From Polaromonas sp. A23 (GTDB lineage: Bacteria > Pseudomonadota > Gammaproteobacteria > Burkholderiales > Burkholderiaceae_C): 64,000 nt of DNA. The notes under the pieces are model-generated. The model saw nothing but the letters and a program-made list of their open reading frames with translations, had not been told where the DNA came from and did no database searches. The translations under genes and the position numbers were made by a program. The DNA is taken from contig NZ_MUNO01000019.1 of assembly GCF_002001015.1 (NCBI RefSeq), forward strand, positions 1 to 64,000, given 5' to 3'. Numbering within the stretch: the first letter of the stretch is position 1; every line of letters starts with the position of its first letter. Of this stretch, positions 19,601 to 28,434 are shown piece by piece.

Positions 19601-22600
19601 TGCTGTGGACTGCCGCGCCCGTGGCCGCCTGGTGGGCCAGCAAGCCGCGCACCGCCGAAGCGCAACAGCTGCAGGACAAAGACCGGCAATACCTGCACAC
19701 ACTGGCGCGTGACACCTGGCGCTTCTTCGAACGGTCCGTCGGCGCCGAAGACAACCACTTGCCGCCCGACAACCTGCAGATGGTGCCGGAGCCCACGCTG
19801 GCGCACCGCACCTCGCCCACCAACATCGGCCTCTACCTGCTGGCCGTCTGCTGTGCGCGCGAATTCGGCTGGATCAGCACGAATGAGCTCATCGGTCGCC
19901 TGGAAGCCTCGCTGGACAGCATTGAGCGCCTGCCCAAACACGAGGGCCATCTGCTCAACTGGTACGACACGCGCACACTGGAAATACTGCAACCGGCCTA
20001 TGTGTCGGCGGTGGACAGCGGCAACCTGGCCGGCCTGTTGCTGGCGGTGGCGCAATCGTGCCGCGCACTGGTGCAGGCCGGCGTTGACGGACAGCCGCCG
20101 CAAGCCTCATTGCTGCGCCTGGCCACACGCTGCCAGGCACTTTACGCAGCGATGGACTTTCGCGGCCTGTATGACGGCAAGCGGCATCTGTTTCATATCG
20201 GCCTGCGCGTGCACGAGCAAGCCCTGGACGCGAGCTACTACGACCTGCTGGCATCCGAATCGCGGCTCACCAGTTTCCTGGCGATTGCCAAGGGCGACGT
20301 TCCGCTCCGGCATTGGGCTGCGCTGGGCCGCCCCTTCCTGTCAGTGGGTGTGGCGCCGGGGCTGAAGTCCTGGTCGGGCTCGATGTTCGAGTACCTCATG
20401 CCTTCCCTGCTCATGCACGAGCCGCGGCACGGCCTGATGCACACCGCTGCACAGGCAGCTGTGGCCGAGCAGCAGGCCTTCGGCGATGAACAAGAGCTGC
20501 CGTGGGGCATCTCGGAGTCGGCCTATTTTGCGCAGGACCACTCGCTGGCGTTTCAGTATTCACCCTTTGGCGTGCCGCGCCTGGCCTTGCGGCGCACGCC
20601 CCCCACTGACCGCGTGGTCGCACCTTACGCCACCTTGCTTGCGACATTGTTCGACCCGTCCGGGGCCACACGCAACCTGCAGCGGCTCGAACAAATGGGC
20701 GCTCGCGGAGAACTCGGCTTTTATGAAGCGCTGGACTTCACCATCTCGCGCCAGCCGGAGGCAGCCGATGCGCAGGCCTTCAGCGTCGTGCAGGCCTTCA
20801 TGGCACACCACCAGGGCATGGCGCTGGCAGCCCTGTGCAACGTGTTATGCAGCCACGCGCCGCGGCGCTGGTTCTGCGCCGACCCGCTTGTCCTTGCGCA
20901 CGAAGCATTGCTGCATGAGAGCACGCCGCGCCAGATCGTCGAAAGTGCCGACCCGCGGCTGCCCCCCGAGCCCGGCGGCTATGTCCCGGAGCCGGTGTTC
21001 CGGTCGCGCGAAGTGAACCCGCTGGGCGCCGGCTGGAAACCCACCCAGTTGCTGTCCAACGGAAATTACAACGTCGTGCTGCGCGCCAACGGCGCGGGCC
21101 TGAGCCGCTGGCGGGGCCGCAATGTGACGCGCTGGCGCGACGACATGCTGCGCGACGGCTACGGCAGTTTTTTCTACCTTGCGCGCAGCGACGCCCAAGG
21201 CAAGCAGCTCGTGAACTCGCTCACCTCGCGGCCGGCACCGGGGCCGGGCTGGCGTTACCAGGCGCGCTTCATGGCCGACCGCGTCCAGTTCGACGCGCAA
21301 GGCGACAACCTGAGCGCAACCATCACCGTGCTGGTCAGCCCCGAGGACGACACCGAACTGCGCACCGTGGTGCTGCACAACACGGGGCGCAGCGAACAGC
21401 TGCTGGAACTGGTCTCCTGCTTTGAGGCGGTGCTGGCCGATCCGCGCGCCGACGAAGCGCACCCGGCGTTTTCCAACCTCTTTGTGCAAACCCGCTGGGA
21501 GCCGGAATGGCGCGCCCTGATGCTTACCCGCCTGCCGCGCCTGCATGGCGATCCTCAGATGGCGGTTTCTCATTTCCTCGCCGAGGTTGATGCAGACCTG
21601 CTGTCGGTCGACGGCATTGCTGACCGCAGGGTGTTTGCCGGGCGTCATCAACCGGCGCAGCATCCTGCCCTCGGCAAGCAGCCGGTGGATGGCGCCGGCC
21701 AACCGATCAACGGCCTCGATCCGGTGGCCAGCCTGCGCGTCAAACTGCGGCTGGCACCCGGCGCCATGGCGCGGCTCACCTTTGCCACCACAGCGGCAGA
21801 AAACCTGGACGAGCTCACCGCCCGCATCGACCAATACCTGCAACCCATGCATGTGGAGCGTGCCACCCGCATGGCCGCCACGCTGGCCCAGGTGCGGCTG
21901 CGAGACCTGGCCCTGACACCCGAAGAAAACCTGGCCCTGCAGGACCTGAGCACGGCGCTGGCGTACAGCGTGGCACGGCCCGCCGAGCGCACGCCGCTGG
22001 ACCAGCGCCAGCTCTGGCGCTTTGGCATTTCCGGCGACAAACCCATCGTCCTGTTGCGCATTCACTCGCCCAGCGGCATACCGCTGGTGCATGCACTGCT
22101 GCGCGCCCAGCCGTGGTGGGCATTTGGCGGGTTGGGGGTCGACCTGGTGGTGCTCAACAGCGAAGCCAACTCCTACCTGATGCCGCTGCAGCGCGACATC
22201 CTCGCGCTGCGCGACCGGTTGATGCAGGCGGTGCAGCACAGCTTCAGGCGTGACGAAGCAGCCAGTTCGTCGGCAGGTTTTTTTCTTTTGCGCGAGCAGG
22301 AGATGACCCCCAACGAGAAGACGGCGCTCACCGGTCTGGCGCGCGTGGTGTTCAGCGCCGACGGCCGGCCGCTGGAAACCCAGGTGGCGGCCATGCGCGA
22401 AGACTGGTTGCCGCAAAAACCCACCGATCTCACCCGCACCGCGCTGACCGGCTACGCCTCCTCTCATTTCCCTGAGCACCAAGAACCCCCCGAGCCCGGC
22501 GTCTTTGATGCAGAAAGTGGGGAGTTCCGCTTTGGGCTCCACGGCGGCCAGCGGCTGCCCAAGCCGTGGATCAATGTGATCGGCAACCCGGGTTTCGGCT

Positions 22601-24864
22601 TTCAGGTGTCGGAAACCGGCAGCGGCTACACCTGGGCCACCAACAGCCGCCTGCACCAGGTCACGACCTGGTCCAACGACCCGGTGCGCGACCCCGCATC
22701 GGAACACTGGCTGCTGCAGGACCTGGACAGCGGCGAGGTGTTTCCCTTGACCCCTTCGCTGCTTGCGCCTGCCGGCAGCGAATGGCGCGTGCGCCATGGG
22801 CAGGGCTACACGGTGTTCGAAGGCAGGCTCGCCGGCCTGGAGCTGGAGGCCACTTTTTTTGCCGACCTGAAAGACGCCGTCAAGGTGGTTCAGGTTCGTG
22901 TCCGGCTGGAGGGCGCAAAGCGGAGGCGCCTTCGCGCCATTGCCATGGTTGAGTGGCAGATGGCCGATGCCAGAGGCCGCAGGCGCACCCTGCACAGCTG
23001 GAACGGCGCCGAGCGGCTGGCCCTGTTTACCCAGCAGCGCGAAAACCGCGACGGTTATGGCGGCAGCACGGCTTTTCTGGCACTGGCGGGCGCAGCAGGC
23101 GGCACCCAATGGACCTGCGACCGCAGCGAATTTTTCGACACGCTCGGCCAGCTGGTGCTGCCGGCCACTTTGGGACGGCGCAGCGGCGCAGCGCTTGACC
23201 CCTGCGCCGCCATTTCGAGCGAGTTCGAGCTGAATGCCGGGGAAGGCGTGGCCTTCAGCTTCATCCTCGGCCATGCGGCAGACAGCGCCGGCGCCGAGCA
23301 GCTGGCCCGGCAGTGGGCACAACGCAATACGGCCCAGGCGCTTGCGGAGGTGCAAGCCTGGTGGTCCGGGCTGCTGGGCAAGGTGCAGGTCAGCACACCC
23401 GACCCGCTGTTCGACGCGCTGGTCAACCACTGGTTGATCTACCAGACCGTGGTCTGCCGGCTCTGGTCCAAAGCCGGCTTTTACCAGGCGGGCGGCGCCT
23501 CCGGCTTTCGCGACCAGCTACAGGACGCCATGGCCCTGGGCTTGGCGGACCCGGCGCGCCTGCGTGCGCAAATTGTGCTGAACGCCTCGCGCCAGTTCCC
23601 CGAAGGTGACGTGCAGCACTGGTGGCACGCGCCCGGCGGCGAAGGGGTGCGCACGCATTTCTCCGACGACCTGCTCTGGCTGCCTTACGCCTGCGCGCAT
23701 TACGTGGACATCACCGGTGACGCTGCCCTGCTGGACGAGAACGCGGCCTTCATCGACGGCCCGGCCATTCCTGAAGGCGCAGAAGACGCTTACTACGCTC
23801 CGCAAATCAGCGCCCAGTCGGCCAGCGTGTACGAACACTGCGCCCGCACCCTGGACCGCAGCCTGGCCGTGGGTGTGCACGGCCTGCCGCTGATGGGCAC
23901 CGGCGACTGGAACGACGGCATGAACCGTGTCGGCCACGAAGGCAAGGGCGAGTCGGTCTGGCTGGGCTGGTTTTTGTGCGCCGTGGCACAGAACTTTGCA
24001 CCCCTGGCCCAGGCGCGGGGCGACAACGCACGTGCCGAAAAATGGTTGCTGGCCCGCCAGGGCTGGATCGCCGCGCTGCACGACGCCGGCTGGGACGGTG
24101 CCTGGTTCCGCCGCGCATTTTTTGACAACGGCGCGCCCCTCGGTTCAAGTGCCAACAGCGAATGCCGCATTGACCTGATTGCCCAGGCCTGGTCGGTGTT
24201 GTCCGGTGCCTCCACGCCGGCCTTCACCGTGCCCGCCATGCTGGCGCTCAAGCAGGAACTGATTGACGAAGACACCGGCCTGCTGCATCTGCTGCACCCG
24301 CCACTGCAGCATTCGGAAAACAACCCCGGTTACATCCAGGCTTACCCGCGTGGCGTGCGCGAGAACGGTGGGCAGTATTCACACGCCGCCGTCTGGGCCA
24401 TGATGGCGCAGGCGCAGACCGGCGACATCGAAGGCGCCTGGCGCAGCTTCGAAGCACTGAGCCCGGCACACCGCAGCGCACACCCCACGCGCGGCCCCGC
24501 CTACGAGATTGAGCCCTACGTACTGGCCGGCGACGTCTACAGCGCCGCGCCCTATGCCGGCCGCGGTGGCTGGAGCTGGTACACCGGCTCGGCCGCCTGG
24601 CTGCACCGCGCGGCCCTGGAAACGCTGCTGGGCCTGTCGGTGCGCCGGGGCGAGCTTTCGCTGGCACCACGCGTTCCTGCGCACTGGCCGTCGTTTGACA
24701 TCACGCTGCGACTGGATGGCCGCGTTGTGGTTCTGCGCTGGCAACAGGCCGGCGCGGCGGTTGCCGACGGGTTCAAACCCGACCGCGTGCTCGCGCCCGG
24801 CGAAGTGCTGCGGCTCGCCGACCTTCCCATACAGGCTTTCGTGCTGGTACAGCCTGCGGCCTGA
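16699..24864 (+). CDS. Cyclic beta-1,2-glucan synthase-like giant membrane enzyme (GT84-GH94)
   Basis: About 2721 aa from the GTG at 16699 (in-frame TTG at 16666 is the alternative). Architecture matches NdvB/ChvB: a soluble N-terminal region; membrane pair (about 412-460); GT84 glycosyltransferase around VVTLDSDTGLPPGALRDLV (about 625-645); further membrane segments (about 819-857 and 942-980); a glucoamylase-like domain (about 1014-1430); two beta-sandwich regions; and a C-terminal GH94 phosphorylase barrel with GTGDWNDGMN near residue 2402 and GGWSWYTGSAAWLHR near the end. Such enzymes make and size cyclic or linear osmoregulated periplasmic glucans. The product here is inferred. Confidence 0.88.
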   Translation: MDAAVLDRLEALTPHARHILLTQRVEAEAPIRAELFGIHRFEEHGRSLAQAQAVQADEQSRRGASFFPRVQENLAALRNAYDYVALTSRSGQYLTPAAEWLLDNFHLVEAQLQQIREGVPRRYYASLPKLAAAPLEGLPRVYGIAWAYVAHTDSLLNPQLFTAFLNAYQEVHELRLSELWALPTTLRVVLLENLRRMADSIAQSKVAREVAHAVWDCVDRLSDADLDTIYSLMTRRGLQRNYLTQLWQRMPTERLDILPPLVLWTERHCPDGPALMVESQTAQVAANLTVGNIITTLRLIGQVDWVELIEPVSLSLRELRRLPSFSRESELTRQQITQSMERLARLSRHTERAVAEAVVSAAEAVPDHLPDAAVERTAGFYLLGAGRSALEAALGMPQASRQRSAEPRNWRLPAYIGTIAVVTVLIVLAAAQRVDLHKWQAVLALFLLAWPASEAAAAFVHRLIAESLKLSFLPRLDFSGGIPSAHRVLVVLPTMLSSRPFIDELARRLELHWLANRENQAQFALLTDWVDAPTEHLPGDKAMLDEALAQIAELNAHHPAPAGAPPRFLLIHRPRQWCETQQKWLGWERKRGKLEQLLRALVTGRMDAFLPLAPGLALASGIRYVVTLDSDTGLPPGALRDLVAVAAHPLNAPQIDTASRRVVAGYGILQPRVVTPLPSPAERTPFLRLFAGQCGIDPYNNGASDVYQDLFGSGSFSGKGLLHVNAVHEVLDARLPGESVLSHDLLEGSIARCGFVSDVALIEDHPHHAGVAASRIHRWTRGDWQLLPLMLHAAHYGIDGLGLWKMADNLRRSLVMPATQVLLICVIFTGAMPLSIALVVTFAALLSGPVLGALAGLVPTRRGIAWRHFFHVGRSELLRALGGALWQFSQLPAQGVLLLDAAARSLWRMAVSRRLLLEWITAAQAQAAAGHSLASFLRQHGLVSLCCAAMAVAALWGAYPAAGAALFLLWTAAPVAAWWASKPRTAEAQQLQDKDRQYLHTLARDTWRFFERSVGAEDNHLPPDNLQMVPEPTLAHRTSPTNIGLYLLAVCCAREFGWISTNELIGRLEASLDSIERLPKHEGHLLNWYDTRTLEILQPAYVSAVDSGNLAGLLLAVAQSCRALVQAGVDGQPPQASLLRLATRCQALYAAMDFRGLYDGKRHLFHIGLRVHEQALDASYYDLLASESRLTSFLAIAKGDVPLRHWAALGRPFLSVGVAPGLKSWSGSMFEYLMPSLLMHEPRHGLMHTAAQAAVAEQQAFGDEQELPWGISESAYFAQDHSLAFQYSPFGVPRLALRRTPPTDRVVAPYATLLATLFDPSGATRNLQRLEQMGARGELGFYEALDFTISRQPEAADAQAFSVVQAFMAHHQGMALAALCNVLCSHAPRRWFCADPLVLAHEALLHESTPRQIVESADPRLPPEPGGYVPEPVFRSREVNPLGAGWKPTQLLSNGNYNVVLRANGAGLSRWRGRNVTRWRDDMLRDGYGSFFYLARSDAQGKQLVNSLTSRPAPGPGWRYQARFMADRVQFDAQGDNLSATITVLVSPEDDTELRTVVLHNTGRSEQLLELVSCFEAVLADPRADEAHPAFSNLFVQTRWEPEWRALMLTRLPRLHGDPQMAVSHFLAEVDADLLSVDGIADRRVFAGRHQPAQHPALGKQPVDGAGQPINGLDPVASLRVKLRLAPGAMARLTFATTAAENLDELTARIDQYLQPMHVERATRMAATLAQVRLRDLALTPEENLALQDLSTALAYSVARPAERTPLDQRQLWRFGISGDKPIVLLRIHSPSGIPLVHALLRAQPWWAFGGLGVDLVVLNSEANSYLMPLQRDILALRDRLMQAVQHSFRRDEAASSSAGFFLLREQEMTPNEKTALTGLARVVFSADGRPLETQVAAMREDWLPQKPTDLTRTALTGYASSHFPEHQEPPEPGVFDAESGEFRFGLHGGQRLPKPWINVIGNPGFGFQVSETGSGYTWATNSRLHQVTTWSNDPVRDPASEHWLLQDLDSGEVFPLTPSLLAPAGSEWRVRHGQGYTVFEGRLAGLELEATFFADLKDAVKVVQVRVRLEGAKRRRLRAIAMVEWQMADARGRRRTLHSWNGAERLALFTQQRENRDGYGGSTAFLALAGAAGGTQWTCDRSEFFDTLGQLVLPATLGRRSGAALDPCAAISSEFELNAGEGVAFSFILGHAADSAGAEQLARQWAQRNTAQALAEVQAWWSGLLGKVQVSTPDPLFDALVNHWLIYQTVVCRLWSKAGFYQAGGASGFRDQLQDAMALGLADPARLRAQIVLNASRQFPEGDVQHWWHAPGGEGVRTHFSDDLLWLPYACAHYVDITGDAALLDENAAFIDGPAIPEGAEDAYYAPQISAQSASVYEHCARTLDRSLAVGVHGLPLMGTGDWNDGMNRVGHEGKGESVWLGWFLCAVAQNFAPLAQARGDNARAEKWLLARQGWIAALHDAGWDGAWFRRAFFDNGAPLGSSANSECRIDLIAQAWSVLSGASTPAFTVPAMLALKQELIDEDTGLLHLLHPPLQHSENNPGYIQAYPRGVRENGGQYSHAAVWAMMAQAQTGDIEGAWRSFEALSPAHRSAHPTRGPAYEIEPYVLAGDVYSAAPYAGRGGWSWYTGSAAWLHRAALETLLGLSVRRGELSLAPRVPAHWPSFDITLRLDGRVVVLRWQQAGAAVADGFKPDRVLAPGEVLRLADLPIQAFVLVQPAA

Positions 24865-24884
24865 GCTTTCCCTTCGTCGCGCAA

Positions 24885-24945
24885 ATGCTATCTATTTGAT
24901 AGCCAATTGCGCCCGTGCAATAAGGACAAACGGCCATTTTTGCTC
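24885..24945 (+). repeat. Dispersed palindromic repeat after the glucan synthase gene
   Basis: GCAAATGCTATCTATTTGAT, AGCCAATTGCGCCCGTGCAA, TAAGGACAAACGGCCATTTT. Intergenic, starts 20 nt after the stop codon. Confidence 0.85.
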
Positions 24946-25147
24946 TCAATCCGCACGGTACGAGGGTTTTGGGGCATTTTTGCCGGCAACCTGACCCGGC
25001 TTTGTCACACCGCCCGTGTTGAATAGACACCGGGGCCGCCGTTATTCTTTCTGACCAGCGGCAAGCTCCTCCAAATAGAGGATGCCCGCCGGAGAACAGA
25101 TACCTACACTGCCTCGACGATCGTCATCGCCACCAAGGAGAACTTCC

Positions 25148-26260
25148 ATGCGCCTTGCCACTTTCAACGTTGAAAACATGTTTGACCGCGCCAAGGCCCT
25201 GAACGGCGCCAACTGGGAAGAAGGAAAGCCCGCGCTGGAAGCCCACAAGGAACTCAACGCCCTGTTTGAAAAAGCCAGGTACAGCGCCGCCGACAAGGCG
25301 CGCATGCTCAGTCTGTTTGAAAAACACGGTTTGCTTAAAACTGACGACAGCCCCTTGCTGTTGCTGCGCAAAATTCGCGGCCAGTTGATCAAACGACCAC
25401 GCGTCGGCGACGCCGAGATCGTGGCCACCGGCCGAAAGAGCTGGGTCGGCTGGGTGGAACTCAAAACCGAACCCGTCAACGAAACCGCCACCCTCAACAC
25501 TGCGCGCGTGCTGGGCGAAATCAATGCCGACGTGCAGGCTGTGATTGAAGCGGAAGACCGCACCACCCTGCGGCTTTTCAACCAGCAACTGCTGCCCGAA
25601 GTGGACGCCAAGCCCTTTCAGCACGTGATGCTGGTAGACGGCAACGACGACCGGGGCATCGACGTAGGCCTGATGACGCGCCCGAAGTTTCCCATTGTTT
25701 CGATACGCTCACACGTGGACGACACCGACGCCAGCGGCACCATCTTCAGCCGGGACTGCGCCGAATACGAAATCAGCCTGCCCGGTGGCAAGCGGCTGTG
25801 GGTGATGGTCAACCACCTCAAAAGCAAGGGCTACGGAAGCCAGGCCTCCAATGACGCCAAACGCAAACGCCAGGCCAAGCGCATCAGAACTCTTTACGAC
25901 GCCCACCTCGCCGAAGGCGACACACTGGTTGCCGTGGTCGGCGACCTCAACGAAATTCCAGACAACGACCCGCTGACGCCCCTGCTTCGCCAAAACTCCA
26001 CCCTCATAGACATCTCTTCGCACCCAAAATATGAAAGCGGCGGCCGCGAAGGAACCCACGGCAACTGCGGCCCTTCCGCCAAGCTGGACTACATCCTCCT
26101 CTCGCCCGATCTGTACGCCAGCGTCACCGCCGCCGGCGTGGAGCGCCGGGGCATGTGGGGTGGCGTCAACGGCACTTTGTGGGAGCACTTCCCTGAAGTG
26201 AGCAATGCGGACGAAGCGGCCTCGGACCACGCAGCGCTTTGGGTGGATCTGGATCTTTAG
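25148..26260 (+). CDS. Endonuclease/exonuclease/phosphatase (EEP) superfamily protein
   Basis: 370 aa from the ATG at 25148, chosen because AAGGAG lies 8-13 nt upstream and RLATFNVENMF is the family start. Motifs of the DNase I/AP-endonuclease-like fold are present: TFNVENMF (Asn), DVQAVIEAED (Glu), a central DDRGIDVGLMTR, MVNHLKSKGYG (His), VVGDLNEIPDNDPLTPLL (Asp-Asn) and the C-terminal ASDHAAL. No signal peptide, so likely cytoplasmic. The substrate (nucleic acid, phosphoinositide or other phosphodiester) cannot be read from sequence. Stands alone between a repeat and the accessory region. Confidence 0.85.
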   Translation: MRLATFNVENMFDRAKALNGANWEEGKPALEAHKELNALFEKARYSAADKARMLSLFEKHGLLKTDDSPLLLLRKIRGQLIKRPRVGDAEIVATGRKSWVGWVELKTEPVNETATLNTARVLGEINADVQAVIEAEDRTTLRLFNQQLLPEVDAKPFQHVMLVDGNDDRGIDVGLMTRPKFPIVSIRSHVDDTDASGTIFSRDCAEYEISLPGGKRLWVMVNHLKSKGYGSQASNDAKRKRQAKRIRTLYDAHLAEGDTLVAVVGDLNEIPDNDPLTPLLRQNSTLIDISSHPKYESGGREGTHGNCGPSAKLDYILLSPDLYASVTAAGVERRGMWGGVNGTLWEHFPEVSNADEAASDHAALWVDLDL

Positions 26261-26360
26261 GTGGCTGCCGGCACGCGTGCGGCGATATCAATGAAGCAGA
26301 ATTCGCCGTCTTTCAGTGACCTTTTCCAGTGTGGTCTACCCGCTCCCTCCGAATGACATG

Positions 26361-26708
26361 TTATGTCGGATCGGCGTTCCTTCTGCGAACCGAGCGACGC
26401 CGCTTTTTCTGAACCTTTGAAGAACCCCACGACGATTCTTGCTTGGGGAGAAGGTGATCTGGCACCGAGTAAGAATTTACCTGCTTTGGATACCTGGCCC
26501 TAAGAGAGGGATGCATACGATCAGGAAAGCTCATGCCCCACAAGGCAAAGAGAGGACCGAGGATTGGCAGAAAAGCGACTACCGTCAAAGCGACCTTAAG
26601 TAATACAGGGTCGTGCCTCCTCCACACAAAAATTGAAACACCAAAGGACACTAAGCTCGATGCACCCAAGACCGCTAGCATCGAGAGTGGGACTTCGGCT
26701 AGGAGCAT
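26361..26708 (-). CDS. Small two-TM membrane protein, unknown
   Basis: 115 aa. Two hydrophobic segments (about 8-28 and 36-60, the second containing FLPILGPLFALWGMSF) are followed by a basic C-terminal tail (KKRRRSVRRR). No recognised family. First of six consecutive minus-strand small genes in a stretch that looks less GC-rich than the flanks. No clear ribosome-binding site, so the start is uncertain. Confidence 0.5.
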   Translation of the reverse strand: MLLAEVPLSMLAVLGASSLVSFGVSIFVWRRHDPVLLKVALTVVAFLPILGPLFALWGMSFPDRMHPSLRARYPKQVNSYSVPDHLLPKQESSWGSSKVQKKRRRSVRRRNADPT

Positions 26709-26781
26709 ACGTCTAGTCTGAGGTTCAAAGGCAATGAAGCCACGCTCAACTCACGGATGATCACTGGACGCGATTTAAAGC

Positions 26782-27180
26782 TCATTTTGTGAATCCTACG
26801 TAGAGATGCAAGATAAGGGAGGACGCTACCAACGCCCAACCCAGATATGTAGCGATCCAGCGAAAAATGCGGTAGTAGATCTCATTGTTGCGAGTGTCAT
26901 AGTGGTCTATGACCCACGAGACGAATACGCAGGCTCCAACCAGCAATGCCAATGACATCAGCCACGCCGAGCCACCCTCAAGAAACACAAGCAACCGCCC
27001 TCGCTGGGAGAACTTCAAGGTGTGGGTGACAAGACCCGCAACCCCGTAGGTTGTCAGGATGAAGGCGAGGAACAGGTTCCATGACCTCTCCCCACTCGAC
27101 AGCCGGTTCGGTTGGTGTGCGCTACGCGGCATGCGCCGTCGCTGGGGGGGTTCGGAATCGGCCATCGAGAGGAATGACAC
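26782..27180 (-). CDS. Three-TM hypothetical membrane protein
   Basis: 132 aa. An Arg/Pro-rich N terminus (about 1-33) precedes three hydrophobic segments at about 34-53, 68-92 and 108-130. No enzyme motif. I do not recognise the family. It follows the lipoprotein gene by 65 nt on the same strand, in the low-GC accessory stretch. Confidence 0.5.
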   Translation of the reverse strand: MSFLSMADSEPPQRRRMPRSAHQPNRLSSGERSWNLFLAFILTTYGVAGLVTHTLKFSQRGRLLVFLEGGSAWLMSLALLVGACVFVSWVIDHYDTRNNEIYYRIFRWIATYLGWALVASSLILHLYVGFTK

Positions 27181-27245
27181 TCAAAAGTTGGAACTACCCG
27201 GCATGCAATTCAGATACATACGGGTTAGATGGTTATGACCATCGG

Positions 27246-27680
27246 TCAGGGTTGCGTCCCTTCCGGCGCACGTTGATAGACAAGCTCAATACCTCCCGCG
27301 TTATCTCTGGTCACCAGCTCGGATGAAGACACTGACACCAGCGGCTGGGTTGCGTACCGGATCTTGCCACCAGAGAATTGGCGACCATTCTCCTGCAAGT
27401 ACCTGCGCTTGAGGTTGGTCCCGTCGTAAGACCATTCCCCGGCATAGTCCAGTCGCTCCGATTGACCGTCTGCGGCTGTGGCGTGTATCCGGTCTGCGAA
27501 CTTGCCATCCTGGCTCAGTGAAAGTACACGGCGAGACTTTACGCCGCCTGACTCTGCCTCCCTCAACCAGGTGCCCACCAGCTTGGCGCGTGTCTCGTCG
27601 GTACGCGCGCTTTCTTCGTTGTCACAACCCGCTGCGAGGGCCAGGGCGACGAGTAGAGGTAGAAGAATGGTTTTCTTCAC
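27246..27680 (-). CDS. Small lipoprotein, lipocalin-like
   Basis: 144 aa. A clear lipoprotein signal (MKKTILLPLLVALALAAGC) places the mature N terminus at Cys19. The mature part has KLVGTWLRE near residue 35 and a series of beta-strand-like repeats (VLSLSQDGKFADRI, DYAGEWSYDGTNLKRRYL), which recall lipocalin-like or DUF-type small beta-barrels in which GTW begins the first strand. Likely periplasmic and membrane-tethered. It begins 5 nt after the Cys-rich ORF, so the two form an operon. Confidence 0.65.
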   Translation of the reverse strand: MKKTILLPLLVALALAAGCDNEESARTDETRAKLVGTWLREAESGGVKSRRVLSLSQDGKFADRIHATAADGQSERLDYAGEWSYDGTNLKRRYLQENGRQFSGGKIRYATQPLVSVSSSELVTRDNAGGIELVYQRAPEGTQP

Positions 27681-27685
27681 TTGAA

Positions 27686-27949
27686 TTAGCCTTCGTCCGT
27701 TTTGAATGTAGCTTTGACTTCAGACGAGACTTCCGCGCCTAAGCTCCACGTCATTTTGCATGCGCAACCCTCAACCGGGCATTCCATCCAACCTTCAGTT
27801 GGCGGGCTGCCATACCCGAGTAAGCGATGCGGGTTGAACAGATGTCCACATTGCGTACAGAGTTCATCCGCGCCCGGAATGTCCTTTGGTGCTGCCGTCA
27901 ATCTCTGTCTCCTGTACTGATCGTATGACTTGAAAAGGAACCCCAACAC
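27686..27949 (-). CDS. Small Cys-rich (zinc-ribbon-like) protein, unknown
   Basis: 87 aa. It contains CTQCGH (about 31-36) and, about 22 residues later, CPVEGCAC, so four to five cysteines could bind one zinc ion. Mid-region HLFNPHRLLGYG. No family recognised. It is tightly followed by the lipoprotein gene (5-nt gap). The different predicted locations (cytoplasmic ribbon, lipoprotein) give no obvious joint role. Confidence 0.5.
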   Translation of the reverse strand: MLGFLFKSYDQYRRQRLTAAPKDIPGADELCTQCGHLFNPHRLLGYGSPPTEGWMECPVEGCACKMTWSLGAEVSSEVKATFKTDEG

Positions 27950-28028
27950 CTGCGGCGAAGCCTCCTTATGCTGTTGCGGATAAGACCCCCCCCCGATAGA
28001 ACTTCCGTGTCGACCGATTTGTTAACCC

Positions 28029-28361
28029 TCACGGTCGCCCAGTTCCAGCGAGATATGCACGCACCCCTTCAGCGCTATTGAACGGAGGAGGTGAGTCAAA
28101 GTATCGAACTTCATCCAGGGCTTCCAACAGATTCGCATGATGGTCGGGCATCGCCGGCACAAGGAAATAGACACCGTTCTGCACCACAAACAGCCCGCGC
28201 TTGTTTGGAACTGAAAACAACGGCTCCAGCGAATTTCCCCGATCATCCCAAAAGAGCCAGTCTGCCGACTCTACATCCAAGCCTTCGCACTTGGCTACCG
28301 CCGCCGCCTCGCTTTCAAATGTGATCAATGTGCACTCGTCTGTAGCTACAGCAAAAATCAT
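28029..28361 (-). CDS. Hypothetical protein, 110 aa
   Basis: Soluble, acidic, with no membrane segment. The pattern FESEAAAVAKCEGLDVESAD followed by WLFWDDRGNSLEPLF looks like a small alpha/beta immunity- or Imm-type protein, but I cannot name a family. It is separated from DUF2971 by 73 nt that hold a short imperfect hairpin. Confidence 0.5.
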   Translation of the reverse strand: MIFAVATDECTLITFESEAAAVAKCEGLDVESADWLFWDDRGNSLEPLFSVPNKRGLFVVQNGVYFLVPAMPDHHANLLEALDEVRYFDSPPPFNSAEGVRAYLAGTGRP

Positions 28362-28434
28362 AAGGGCGAACGTTTGACATGAGAGGCTCGACCCGGCTTG
28401 TCGGCGCGAGTCCTTTCGATAAAAGAATTGAGTG

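Noticed and set aside
20845..23430. 861-aa antisense ORF inside the glucan synthase gene
   Set aside because: Shadow of a strongly biased codon pattern; no domain, and the sense strand has full family motifs.
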